DNA of 46,415 nt, taken from NCBI GenBank assembly GCA_964539825.1, contig CAZIKF010000038.1, positions 1-46,415 of the forward strand, given 5' to 3'. The notes under the pieces were generated by a model. It saw only the letters and a list, made by a program, of their open reading frames with translations. It was not told the DNA's origin and did no database searches. This document shows positions 35,320-45,600 of the stretch, piece by piece. A program made the translations under genes and the position numbers. Within the stretch, counting starts at the first letter, position 1; the number at the start of each line of letters is the position of its first letter. The DNA comes from CAZIKF01 sp964539825. Lineage in GTDB: Bacteria; Muiribacteriota; UBA6191.

Positions 35320-36874
35320 CACTGTCCTCGAAGGATAAAGGACCATCATCATAGAGCTTGTCTTGGTTCCCGAGTTCTTCAACTTCTACCTCAAATCGGC
35401 TTAAGAGCGTACCCATCGCCTTTTGAACGGTAGCTTCAGATAGTTTCAGATCTACGATTCCACTCAGGTTCTTTCTCTGGTGTCCAATGAGTTTTTCCTG
35501 CTCCTCCAAATGATCTCTAAGACCAATCTTCCCATATTCCATTCGCTCTTTGGAAATAGAAAGAAGTTTCCTTCTCAGCCTGAGTGCCTTTTTGTACTCA
35601 AGCATTTGGGATTTAGAGAGAGACAATGTTTCAATCTTATCTAATAAACTATTGTATAAAGTCCTGGTCAATGAATCGATTTGTAGATCGGCCTGCTTAA
35701 GGCGCAGCTCTGCCATTTTTAGATTCTGTTTCAGACTTGTTTTATCAAACGCAACGCTATATTCCACACCTACAAAGTGGGAAAGAAACCCCCCTGAGGC
35801 GAATTGACCAAGGGAACGGGAAGCGCTGAAATCAAGGGAATTTGAAGAAAGGTTGGCGACCATATCTATCCTGGGTAATACTTGTTTCATGGCATATTGG
35901 TGCTTGAGAATTTCGATCTTCTGTCTCCCTTTAGAAATCTGAATTTCCGGCCAATTTCGCAGTGCCAACTGATAACTTAGTTCCAGGTCGGGAATCGGGG
36001 TCTTTTCAACCTCCGGCAAATCACGAAGTTCAAAGAGTATATCTTTGTTCTCAATGGCGGAAACAGATAAAAGTCCAAAGATCTGGTTATGGAGCTGAGC
36101 AATCTTTGAACGAATGGAATCTAGCTCGATCTTGCGCTGGGATACCGCGACTTGGAGCTCTAATAGATGCACCTTCGAAGCCTTTCCACTCTTCACCCTT
36201 AGCCTGGCATCTGCAAGCTGCTTTGTGGCGAGAAAAAGAGATTCATCCCAACTGCGTGCAAGCTGCTGTGCTCCATACAGATTCCAATAGTTAGAGATGG
36301 CCAGACCGACCAGATCCATTAAGGCTTTTCGATACTCATCAAAAGACACCTTTTTTTCAATTTTCGCTAACGAAATTTTTATCTGGGTGGCGAGTTCACC
36401 CTTACCCCTTGATAGCGGCTGACGTACGTTGATCTTCAATCCACTGGTGTGTTCATTGGAATCCTGTCGAAATCGATCCACTACAGTGGAACTGTGTCGA
36501 TCATAAGAAAAGTCAACTTTCCATTCCGTACCCTTTCTACTCAACCAGCCCACACCAGCTTCATATAGCTCGGTCTGGTCCTTATACTCTGATTCAAACT
36601 GGCGTGTAGCCGCTTCCTGGGCGGTATTGGGTGTGTGATTTCTCTCTTTTTTGAGATTCACGAAAAGAGATGGATCAAAAATTCCCCTCTCAAATTCAAC
36701 CTGGTGCGAGGCTATCCGATATTGCAATTTCTGGTAGATGGCTCTGGCATTTCGACGTACTACCTGGTTGACCAGTTCTGATAGTGTCAAGGGAACAACA
36801 AAGCTCTGGTCCGCACAAAAACTATTGGAAGCTTTTGATAGAAATAGAAAAAATAGTAGAAAATAGCTACGCAC
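35312..36874 (-). CDS. TolC-like outer membrane efflux protein
   Basis: This 520-residue protein has a signal peptide (SYFLLFFLFLSKASNSFCA). The two-repeat layout of the outer membrane efflux protein family follows, with long heptad-rich helices such as QLADARLRVKSGKASKVHLL and RRKLLSISKERMEYGKIGL, and beta segments GVGWLSRKGTEWKVDFSY and GVEYSVAF. TolC-type trimers form a channel through the outer membrane and periplasm. The start is GTG at 36874, with GAGG about 10 nt upstream. It is the third gene of the exoprotein operon, 25 bp after the lipoprotein gene, and is coupled to the HlyD gene by an 8-nt overlap. Confidence 0.88.
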   Translation of the reverse strand: MRSYFLLFFLFLSKASNSFCADQSFVVPLTLSELVNQVVRRNARAIYQKLQYRIASHQVEFERGIFDPSLFVNLKKERNHTPNTAQEAATRQFESEYKDQTELYEAGVGWLSRKGTEWKVDFSYDRHSSTVVDRFRQDSNEHTSGLKINVRQPLSRGKGELATQIKISLAKIEKKVSFDEYRKALMDLVGLAISNYWNLYGAQQLARSWDESLFLATKQLADARLRVKSGKASKVHLLELQVAVSQRKIELDSIRSKIAQLHNQIFGLLSVSAIENKDILFELRDLPEVEKTPIPDLELSYQLALRNWPEIQISKGRQKIEILKHQYAMKQVLPRIDMVANLSSNSLDFSASRSLGQFASGGFLSHFVGVEYSVAFDKTSLKQNLKMAELRLKQADLQIDSLTRTLYNSLLDKIETLSLSKSQMLEYKKALRLRRKLLSISKERMEYGKIGLRDHLEEQEKLIGHQRKNLSGIVDLKLSEATVQKAMGTLLSRFEVEVEELGNQDKLYDDGPLSFEDSDG

Positions 36875-36899
36875 TTTGGAAACCTCAATTACTCACAGT

Positions 36900-39593
36900 T
36901 TACTTGGTTAGAGTATAGCTACCATTACAGGTTCCGTCATGCCAATTCCCTGTGATCTGCCCTGCATCAGGATCAAAAGTACCGAGCGACCATAGAAAAT
37001 TAATGTCGTAGAAAAATACAGAAGTATCTGAAATCACCGTGCGTGTCCCATAAACTCTCGAACTATCTGCTGATTGGGCTGTCCAACTCTGGTTTGAGTT
37101 AGAAATCTGGAGAATCATCAGTCCGTCATCTCCGCAACTATCTGTAAGCGCTCCGCTCCATTGACCATCAATTGAATCTGGAAGTGTGATCGTCTGCTTT
37201 TCTGGAAGGGATTGGACTGTGAATAAAGCATCCTCTACGAGATTATTGTTGTAATAGCCATTATCAAAACCACGTGCGTAGATTGAATTGGCTTTAAGCA
37301 CAACCGAACCAGTTACTGTACCGTAAGATTGGAGATAGAAGTTAAAGTCACCTTCAAAATCCAGTTTGGCGTTATCAAGTGTGGTGAAACCCCTCAGGGA
37401 ATTGACCCCGCCTAGCAAGGCTCCATTAAAAGTAAGTACTTCCGTGGTGTTCTGCTCAAATTTTGCACTCAAAATTGAGGTCACCAAATAGTTTGAATCT
37501 CGTTCGAAAATGGCTGAACCAAGATACACCCCATAGTTGAGAGATCGATATCCGGAAGAAGACTGAAAGAGGTTTGTTCGTGAGTCCTGGAATACAGCGG
37601 CAAGAATGGTTTGATCATTTCTGGAAAAGGTGATCACCTGGGAATTTCCACCTCCACTCTTTGGACCGGAGGTATGGGAAAGACTTACTCGCTTTTCAAC
37701 CTTAGCCTCAAAGTACCTCCAGCTTATTGTTCGCGTATAGACCAATAATCCATCGGAATCTTTATTCTCTTCCCTCAAGTTGAAGGAATTGGCAGGTTCA
37801 TTTGCTTCAAAGGTATAAAGACTGGCCGAGCCATCACCCGGTAATCTCGCCCACGTGAGCGCTGAACTGATCGACGTGGAAAATGTCCCATTTCCGTTTC
37901 CATTTAAAAAACTTTCAGTGTTATCAAGAATCGCCTGATGGGCTGTACCTGCCAATTGATGAGCAGAATAGTTTTCAAATGAGAGACCCAAAATCTCATA
38001 AGGAATCCTGGTTTCAATAAAAGCTGCCAAACCAGCAAAGGACTCGAGACCGGAACCTGAAATCAATAAAGACTTCAAGGTATCGTCCTCAATAAATTCC
38101 ACTGGCAAGGATTTTTCTGAAGACGCCGCACCTTCTTCAACCTTAATTTCAATGGAAACCTTATCACCTGTTGTGAATTTGGAGATGTCTTTGCTAAGAA
38201 GAACTAGTTCATCGATTACATAATCCTGTGGAATACGAAAGGTAACGGATGCAGCACTCAGCGTCTCTGCATCAAGATTAACCGCTGAGGATGTACCAAG
38301 GGTAGAGAAAATACTTCCAAGGGCTATCTCTGAACCCTCATAGTGACCCTTCGCGATGACTACAGGATTTTTGAGTGTTGAGTATCCGGTTAATGGAAAA
38401 TTAACTGGATCTTGAAGAAAGTTCTTCCTTGCGAGGGCGTATGGGGACAATTTGAGAATGTTTTCCAATCCAGATACCTGGTTAGATGCAACCGTCAAAT
38501 TGGTTCCTACCTCAGTCCAGTTAGAACCGTCAAAACTCAAATAACTGATAGCTGTTTCATTCAAGGAGCCAAAGCTTGAAGCACTGAGCACCTCTTGAAC
38601 AATGGAAGCATCCACTACATTTAACTGACGCTTTCCCGAAGAATCTTTAAGAACAACATCAAATCCAGCTAATAAAGTGAAACCCTGGTCCCTGACTTGT
38701 GCATACTTAGGAACATCTAATATTGAGTTGTATGGAGTTACAAAAACTGTGAATTCACTAGTGGTAGTCACCTGTTCCAGATTACTGGTAATGACCAGAT
38801 CACCAATTTTGTTAGGAGTTGTCTTATTAGTGAAGGAGAGCTTATCTGTTAGAGCCTCACTTTGTTCTTCTGAGAAGCTGATATCCTGAGTTGCCCCTAA
38901 ACCCAATTCAACCTTCGTTTCATCGGTCTTTTCATTTTCCTGTTCCGCCACGATCAGTTCAGCTACTTCATTTAGCTTATTTTGAAAGACAGTCTTTGTG
39001 GCTGGATTTGTACCTGTGTTTACGATGGTGTTCCTAAAAAGAGTCGTTGAATCAATAACCTCATCAGTCAACAATTCACTTACACTTGAACCGGTTGTAT
39101 CGAGACCTCCTAAAAGTTCTGTATCAAGGGTCTTCAGGTATCCCTGGAATGTCAGTGGTGTAATGTTTTGGGAATAACTTTCGATGACCGGTACATCTGG
39201 TTCATTTGCAGCTGCCTTTACAGATGTAAGACTAGTGAACATCACGAAATTCAAGGTTCCCAAATCACTATTATCTAGCGGATCTATAGTCCCGAGGGCA
39301 GTAGAACCCTCAGCGATAATGAGATATTCGGTTTCATTTTCAAGAATGTAGCTAATCTCAAAAAGACCATTTTCATCAGTGATATCAAAGGGTTCTCCGG
39401 TGCTGAAAGCTCCGTCATAGTTAATATCCAAAAAGACTCGGGCATTTTGGATAGGCCCATCACTGACGGTTCCAGCAACGGTACTGATCACCAGGTTGGA
39501 TTGGGTACCACCGCCGCCGCCGCCTCCACATCCACCAATTAAAAAGGATGCTAAAACAAACCAAACAACTGCTAGATTTTGCTTCTTATACAT
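36900..39593 (-). CDS. Large secreted lipoprotein with Ca-type carboxypeptidase-regulatory-like domain
   Basis: This 897-residue protein has a lipoprotein signal ending LIGGC (Cys22) and then a run of seven glycines, a flexible tether. The next 90 residues resemble an SdrD-B/CarboxypepD-regulatory fold with a calcium-like DINYDGAFSTGEP loop. The long middle, rich in Ser, Thr, Asn and beta strands, has no family I recognise. The last 90 residues (IDGQWSGALTDSCGDDGLM, then GQITGNWHDGTCNGSYTLTK) look like a small closed beta domain with two cysteines. It lies 84 bp after the giant exoprotein gene in the same operon, so it may anchor, display or chaperone that protein at the outer membrane. A secreted substrate role is also possible. 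Confidence 0.8.
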   Translation of the reverse strand: MYKKQNLAVVWFVLASFLIGGCGGGGGGGTQSNLVISTVAGTVSDGPIQNARVFLDINYDGAFSTGEPFDITDENGLFEISYILENETEYLIIAEGSTALGTIDPLDNSDLGTLNFVMFTSLTSVKAAANEPDVPVIESYSQNITPLTFQGYLKTLDTELLGGLDTTGSSVSELLTDEVIDSTTLFRNTIVNTGTNPATKTVFQNKLNEVAELIVAEQENEKTDETKVELGLGATQDISFSEEQSEALTDKLSFTNKTTPNKIGDLVITSNLEQVTTTSEFTVFVTPYNSILDVPKYAQVRDQGFTLLAGFDVVLKDSSGKRQLNVVDASIVQEVLSASSFGSLNETAISYLSFDGSNWTEVGTNLTVASNQVSGLENILKLSPYALARKNFLQDPVNFPLTGYSTLKNPVVIAKGHYEGSEIALGSIFSTLGTSSAVNLDAETLSAASVTFRIPQDYVIDELVLLSKDISKFTTGDKVSIEIKVEEGAASSEKSLPVEFIEDDTLKSLLISGSGLESFAGLAAFIETRIPYEILGLSFENYSAHQLAGTAHQAILDNTESFLNGNGNGTFSTSISSALTWARLPGDGSASLYTFEANEPANSFNLREENKDSDGLLVYTRTISWRYFEAKVEKRVSLSHTSGPKSGGGNSQVITFSRNDQTILAAVFQDSRTNLFQSSSGYRSLNYGVYLGSAIFERDSNYLVTSILSAKFEQNTTEVLTFNGALLGGVNSLRGFTTLDNAKLDFEGDFNFYLQSYGTVTGSVVLKANSIYARGFDNGYYNNNLVEDALFTVQSLPEKQTITLPDSIDGQWSGALTDSCGDDGLMILQISNSNQSWTAQSADSSRVYGTRTVISDTSVFFYDINFLWSLGTFDPDAGQITGNWHDGTCNGSYTLTK

Positions 39594-39676
39594 ATATATT
39601 CACACCCTATAACAAACTGGTGAGCCCCTGGAAAATCTATTAGATCATAATTCATTTAATTTCTAATTACACGGGA

Positions 39677-42600
39677 TCAAAGATTGATGTCCTCAATCCA
39701 GTATTCAAAGACAAACGGCTCTTCTTCACCTAATACGGTCTGGTCGGTAAACCCTATTCCAAACTCTGGAATGCTGGAGGGCTCTAGGCTAGATAGAACA
39801 TCGTGATCAAATACATCTTGATCAAAATCAAGCTCATAACTAGAACCGGAATCAGCCAGCTTAACCTCTACTGGTGGAGCATGTCTCTTTTGATGATTGT
39901 AGAAGAGTGCCGCTGAAGGAGCGGAGGAGGCTGAAGTGTTAGTCTGGCTGTTGGTGAGCGAACCCTCCTTCTTGGAGAGATTCTCAAGGAGTTTGTAGTC
40001 CAGAAAGCGCGTAAACTCCACCTCATCCACAGCGCTGTTATTCCCTGAATCCAGGGCATTGTCACCAAGGGGGGAGGTTGAGGACATAAAGAGTCCCTCA
40101 TTGACAAACTCAATGGCCCAGCGATCTTCACCTATGAGGGTGGCGTAAGTCTTTTCACCAATCTTAATCTGCAGCTTATCCGTTTGTGAGGCAGTCGACA
40201 AAAAGGCTTTATCCACATCTGTCTCCACAGCCTGCAGCAAAAGATTATGCAGCGCAGTGTCAGTGAGGCCAGCGCCGATGCCTTCAACACCCTGGCCGAT
40301 CATGTTCAGGGTTGAAGCTTTCACGTTGAGGCCTTCATCCTGGTCGGAATCAAGAATCTCCCCTCCTGCTTCCACCTTCAATCCAACATGACCGCCGCCT
40401 GTATCAAGCTCTGAGATTTTCAGGTCTCCACCGGCCTCAAGTTGGATACTACCCGCCGCAACACTGCTGGTGCTGATGCCCGCATCCATGGATAGATCCC
40501 CTGTGGTCTTCATGCTCACAGAACCCGCCGAGGAGTTCACTGCAGCACTTTGTCTCAGGCTCTGAGACTCAACAAAAATGTCGCCTGCCACCTGCAGACC
40601 CTGCAGATCAAGAGCAAGGGTATTAGTCAGATAAAAGCCGCCTGAACCTGCCTGGGAGGAGCGCAGGGTGGAGATCGCACTGTCGAGATCCTCCGACGCT
40701 GTACCGACTCCCGTACCGGCTGTCAGGGTTGCTTCATCCGCTGTAATATTTGCACTCTCAGCGGCGGAGTTATCTAAGATACTCCCGCTCTGGGCCACAA
40801 GAATCACCTGGTCATCGGAGATCAGTGTGGTTATGCTAATCTGGTCCGTTGCCTTGAGATTCAGGATTCCTGAGCTTGAGTTGACTACCGAAGCACTCAC
40901 TCCCTCTGCCATGGTGATGGATTTACCCGCCTCAAGGGTGAGATCACCACCGCTGATGGAAATATTCGCGTTGATGATCACATTCCCGCCTGTAGATAAC
41001 CGGATGCCGTTTTCCAGGTTTACCTCTTCATCAATGATGATGTCCTTATCGCTCAGGGGACTGAGCAGAGCCAGGGTTCCCGTGTCCGTTCCAATGGATA
41101 TGTCTCCATCGGTGCTCAATTCACCACTTGCAAGGGTAAGCTCTATGGAACCCCCGGTTCCCGTGGTTGTGGCGTTGGTCACCGAGAGATCATCCGCCTC
41201 TTCAATTACAATCTCTCCGCTGCTGGTGTTACTCGCGTTGAGCGTGGAAATATTGGTGTCGAAGTCATCACTAAAGGAACCAATCCCATTGGCCGCGCTT
41301 AGTGTCGCGGTAGCGGCAGACAGGTTGTAGGGTTCGCTTGAGAAATTATCCAGGATGGCCCCTGCTGTTGAGGTTAGACTCGCATCCCCTGTGGTCTGGA
41401 TGCTATGGATGTTGAGATCTCCCTGCGCGCTAAAAGTGACGTTACCGGCTCCCGCGTTCAAAGACTCGTTCATGGTGATGGCACCGGTGCTTGAGGTGAG
41501 GCTGGCCGCACCCTGGGTCTGGATCGTACCGGTAGTGATGTTCCCCTGTGCATCCAGGGTTAAAGTGCCTGTCCCTGAGTTCATCGAGCCAGGGGTGCTT
41601 ATACTGCCAGCAGAGGAAGTGATGGCCACGTTTCCTGCACCGGTTGCACTCAGGGATGTATTGACCTCAATGTTATCTCTCGCGCTAAGGGTGATCTCTC
41701 CACCGGAATTGCTGCTGAGGCTGTTTGAGGTGATCGCACCCTGGCTTGCGGTCAGGTGGATAAAACCACTCTCTACCGTAGCCGATGCTGAGGCGTTCAT
41801 AGTGATACTTCCAGCACTTGCGCTCAGATCAACATTTCCTGAGCCGCTGGTGATCAAAGCGGCATTCTGGGTCAGGCTCGTTCCACTTAATGTGAGATTT
41901 CCACTGCCTGCTGTGGAAAAATCCGCACCTGTACCCTGGGTCAGATTCGTTCCCGCACTGAGGGTCAAGTCCCCTCCCCCTGAAGAGATCGAATCATTGA
42001 CCGTGATGGAACCTGAGGTGGCTGTGAGAGTTAGAGATCCCTGGGTGTTTATCTCATCTGTGATCAGATCATCTCCGGCAGTGAGGGTTATACTCGCTGT
42101 TGGCTCGGTACTGATCTCAATGGAGGAATCCGCTCCCATGCTCAGATCGGCCCCGGCAGTCAGGGAGATGGAACCGTTGCTCGTGGTGATCGATGAGTTC
42201 TGCACAATATTTGAACTGGCGGCACTGAGCGTAATATTTCCATCAGCAGACTGTAGTGATCCTTGAGAAGTAATGGACGCGTTGGTGGAGAGCAGTGTAA
42301 GGCTGCCCGAGCCTGCTGTCTGCACGCTTGCCGCTGAGCTTTGGATCACTGACTGGTCTGCCGTGATGCTGATGTTGCCCTCACCCGCGTCCACAGAACC
42401 CGCGATGCTGACGCTTGCGCTACTTGAAGTCAGACTCACCGCTCCAATACCAGAGGCAGTGATGCCTGCATTGGCTACAAGCGCGTTTTGTGAACTCAGG
42501 GTGATCTCTCCACCATTGGTAGTGCTCAGATTATTAGAGGTGAGAGAGGCTGAATTCGCACTGAGATGAATAAAACCACCTGCCAGGGCACTTGAGGACG

Positions 42601-45600
42601 AGTGCATCGTGATGTTTCCTGCCGTTGCGTTCAGATCAATGTTTCCACTCCCAGAAGCACTCATTGCAGCACTGGAGATGATCGCTGAGCTGCTAAGAGA
42701 AATCCCCCCGGTAGAAGCCGTGGAGAAATTTGAGCCGTTGAATTGAGAAATCTGGCCTGCTGAAGTCAGGGTAATGTCTCCAACCTGCGACGTGATCGAA
42801 TCCAGAGCTGTGATAGAGCCTGAAGTGGCTGTAATCGTTACAGCCCCATCGGAGATGATTTTATCTGAAAGTAGATTGTTCTCTACCGTGATACTTACCG
42901 TTCCTGTATCGCCTGCGGAGCTGGAATCAGTTGTCGAGGATGTGGTCTGGGAGAAATCGTCTCCCGCTGTCACAGTTATGGCTCCCCCTGAGGAACTCAG
43001 AGCCGCATTCTGGATAATGGAACCTCCAGATGTGGCGCTAATCGCGCCTCCGGCGGAGATAATATCTGAACTTAACGTTAGATCAGCAGCGGTAGCCTCT
43101 ATGGTTATATCCCCACTACCAGAGGTTATGCTGGCATTGGAGTCAAAATTTCCGCCTGCAGCGGTCATGCTGATGGTACCCGCACCGGCAGTTGAGATGG
43201 CTGCTGTTGCTGCCTGGGTGATCGTGGTATTCGCGGTTGCTGTAATGTTGCCGCTCTCTGAGCTGATCGTGTCGTTGAGGCTCATGGATCCGGCTGTGGC
43301 TGTGAGAGTGATGGTGCTGTCACTGGTTAGTTTGTCTGCAGTGAGGTTGGTTGCGGCAACCATGGAGATGGTGCCTGTGCTTCCGGTGCTTGACGCGTCC
43401 ACACTGGAGCCTATAGCTGAGATTATGTCTGTGCCAGCAGTAACGGCGATGGCTCCCCCATCACTGGCCATGCTGCCGTTTAGATTAAAGGCTGACCCGG
43501 CGGTTATTGTTGTGTTGCCTCCGGCTGAACTCGTGGAGCCGTTGAGAGTCGTTGTGGTTCCTGAGGTGATTCCTATGGACCCGCCTGCACTACTGCTGGC
43601 TGCCTCAAGCGTTACCGCTCCTGCGGTGGCCTCAATCGTTACATTCCCTCCCCCTGAGGTGATGTTGGAATTTGAGGTGAGAGAGCCTGCTGTGGCCGTC
43701 ATGGTGATGGTGCCAGTAGTAGAGGTACTGATGGCTGAACTGGTGTTCTGGGTTAAGGACTGGTTCGCGCTCAGGGTGATGTTGCCGTCTCCTGCGTTAA
43801 GGGCAGAAGCTACAGTGATGTTTCCTGCGCTTGAGGTGGCGCTTACCTGCCCCGCACCCGTCGAGGTAGTACCGGCATTTAAGGTGATGTCATCTTGTGA
43901 AGAGAGAACAATCTCACCGCCCGTGGTATCTAAATCGTTACTGGTGATGGATCCGGCATTGGCCGTTAAGTGGATAAAACCTGAGGTGGTATCTAAGCTT
44001 GATCCGCTTGTCATCGAAATATCTGAGGCCGTTGCCGTGATGTCGATGTTCCCTGTTCCTGTGGTTGCAGTACCGGCGTTTAAGGTGATCGCTCCAGTGG
44101 TGGAGATCATGGTGATGTCCCCTGCCCCTGCCGTGGAGATATTCGCTCCCACAGCCTGGGTGATGGTGGTGTTGGCTGTTGAGGCTATGGTACCTGACTC
44201 AGAACCTACGGTGTCGTTTAGTGTGATGGAGCCGTTGGTGGCAGTCAGGGTTACATTGCCGTCACTGCTTAATTGATCCGCTGTGAGATCATTAGCAGCC
44301 GTCATGGAAATGGTTCCCGTATCTGCCGTACTTGAAGAGCTCACCGTGGAATCCGCGTGGGAGATGATGTCTGTTCCAGAAGTTACGGTGATCGCACCCC
44401 CGTCACTTGCCATGGAACCGTTGAGGTTAAAAGCGGAACCTGTGGTAACACCAAGCGCACCGCCTGCTGAATCAAGAGAGCCGTTTAGTGTGCTGCTGGT
44501 TCCCGAGGTGACACTTAGATCCCCGCCTGAGCTGTTCGTTGTTGCCTCAAGCGTTAGCGCTCCTGCCGTGGCCTCTATGCTTAGATTACCTCCGCCTGTG
44601 GTGATGTTGGAATTCGAGGTGAGGGAGCCTGCCGTGGCCGTCATGGTGATGGTGCCCGTAGAAGAGGTGCTGACGGCTGAACTGGTGTTCTGGGTTAAGG
44701 ATTGGTTCGCGCTTAGAGTGATGTTGCCGTCCCCTGCATCGAGTGCCGAGGCTACCGTGATATTACCAGCGCTTGATGTAACACTTACCTGCCCTGCTCC
44801 CCCTGAGGTGGTACCGTTATTTAAAGTGATGTCATCCTGGGCCGAGATTACAATCTCCCCGCCTGTGGTCGTTAAATCATTAGAGGTGATGCCTCCCTGG
44901 TCCGCAGTGAAATGGATATAACCGCTGGTGGTACCCGCACTGGTTGAACTACCCATGGTGATGGAGCCTGCTGTAGCCGTGAGCACAATATTTCCTGAAC
45001 CCGTCAGGTTTATATCTGCATCAATGGTAATGGAAGCCGTTTCGACGATGAAATCTATATCACCGGAGGTTCCGGTAATTCCTTGCTGGGAACTTTGCTG
45101 GGCGCCGATGGTTCCATCCATACCCACACGGTTTGTATCCACCGTTACCGAAGTAATGGTGATCGCGTCAGCATCAGAAAGATTAGACCCTCCTGCTCCT
45201 GAACTCGAACTGAGGCTGGCAATGGACGTTTCCAGCGAGTTCACGCTGCTTCCAATTCCGGTACCGGCGGTAATAAGAAGGCCTGAGCCCACAATATCCC
45301 TATTCGTGTCACCGGCATCGGTGATGGACCCGGAGGCATTTAACCTGATGTTGCCCATGCTATCCCCGCTTGAGGAAATACTTCCCACGGCGATGTCCGC
45401 TCCCGCATCAAAGCTAATATCCCCGCCGTTGGTTGAAGCAACCGCAGAATCAGACATGGTGATGTCCCCATCCTGGGCCAGGAAATCAAGGGTGCTGCTT
45501 CCGGCTGTGGATACATTGGCGTTCTGGTTAATATCTGTTTTGGCATCAAGAGAGATATGTCCCGTGCCGCCGTTTAGCGCATCGTTTAGGTTAATAGAGC

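Noticed and set aside
41754..44940. CRISPR-like periodic repeats
   Set aside because: The periodicity comes from in-frame protein repeats of varying length. There are no uniform spacers and no cas genes.
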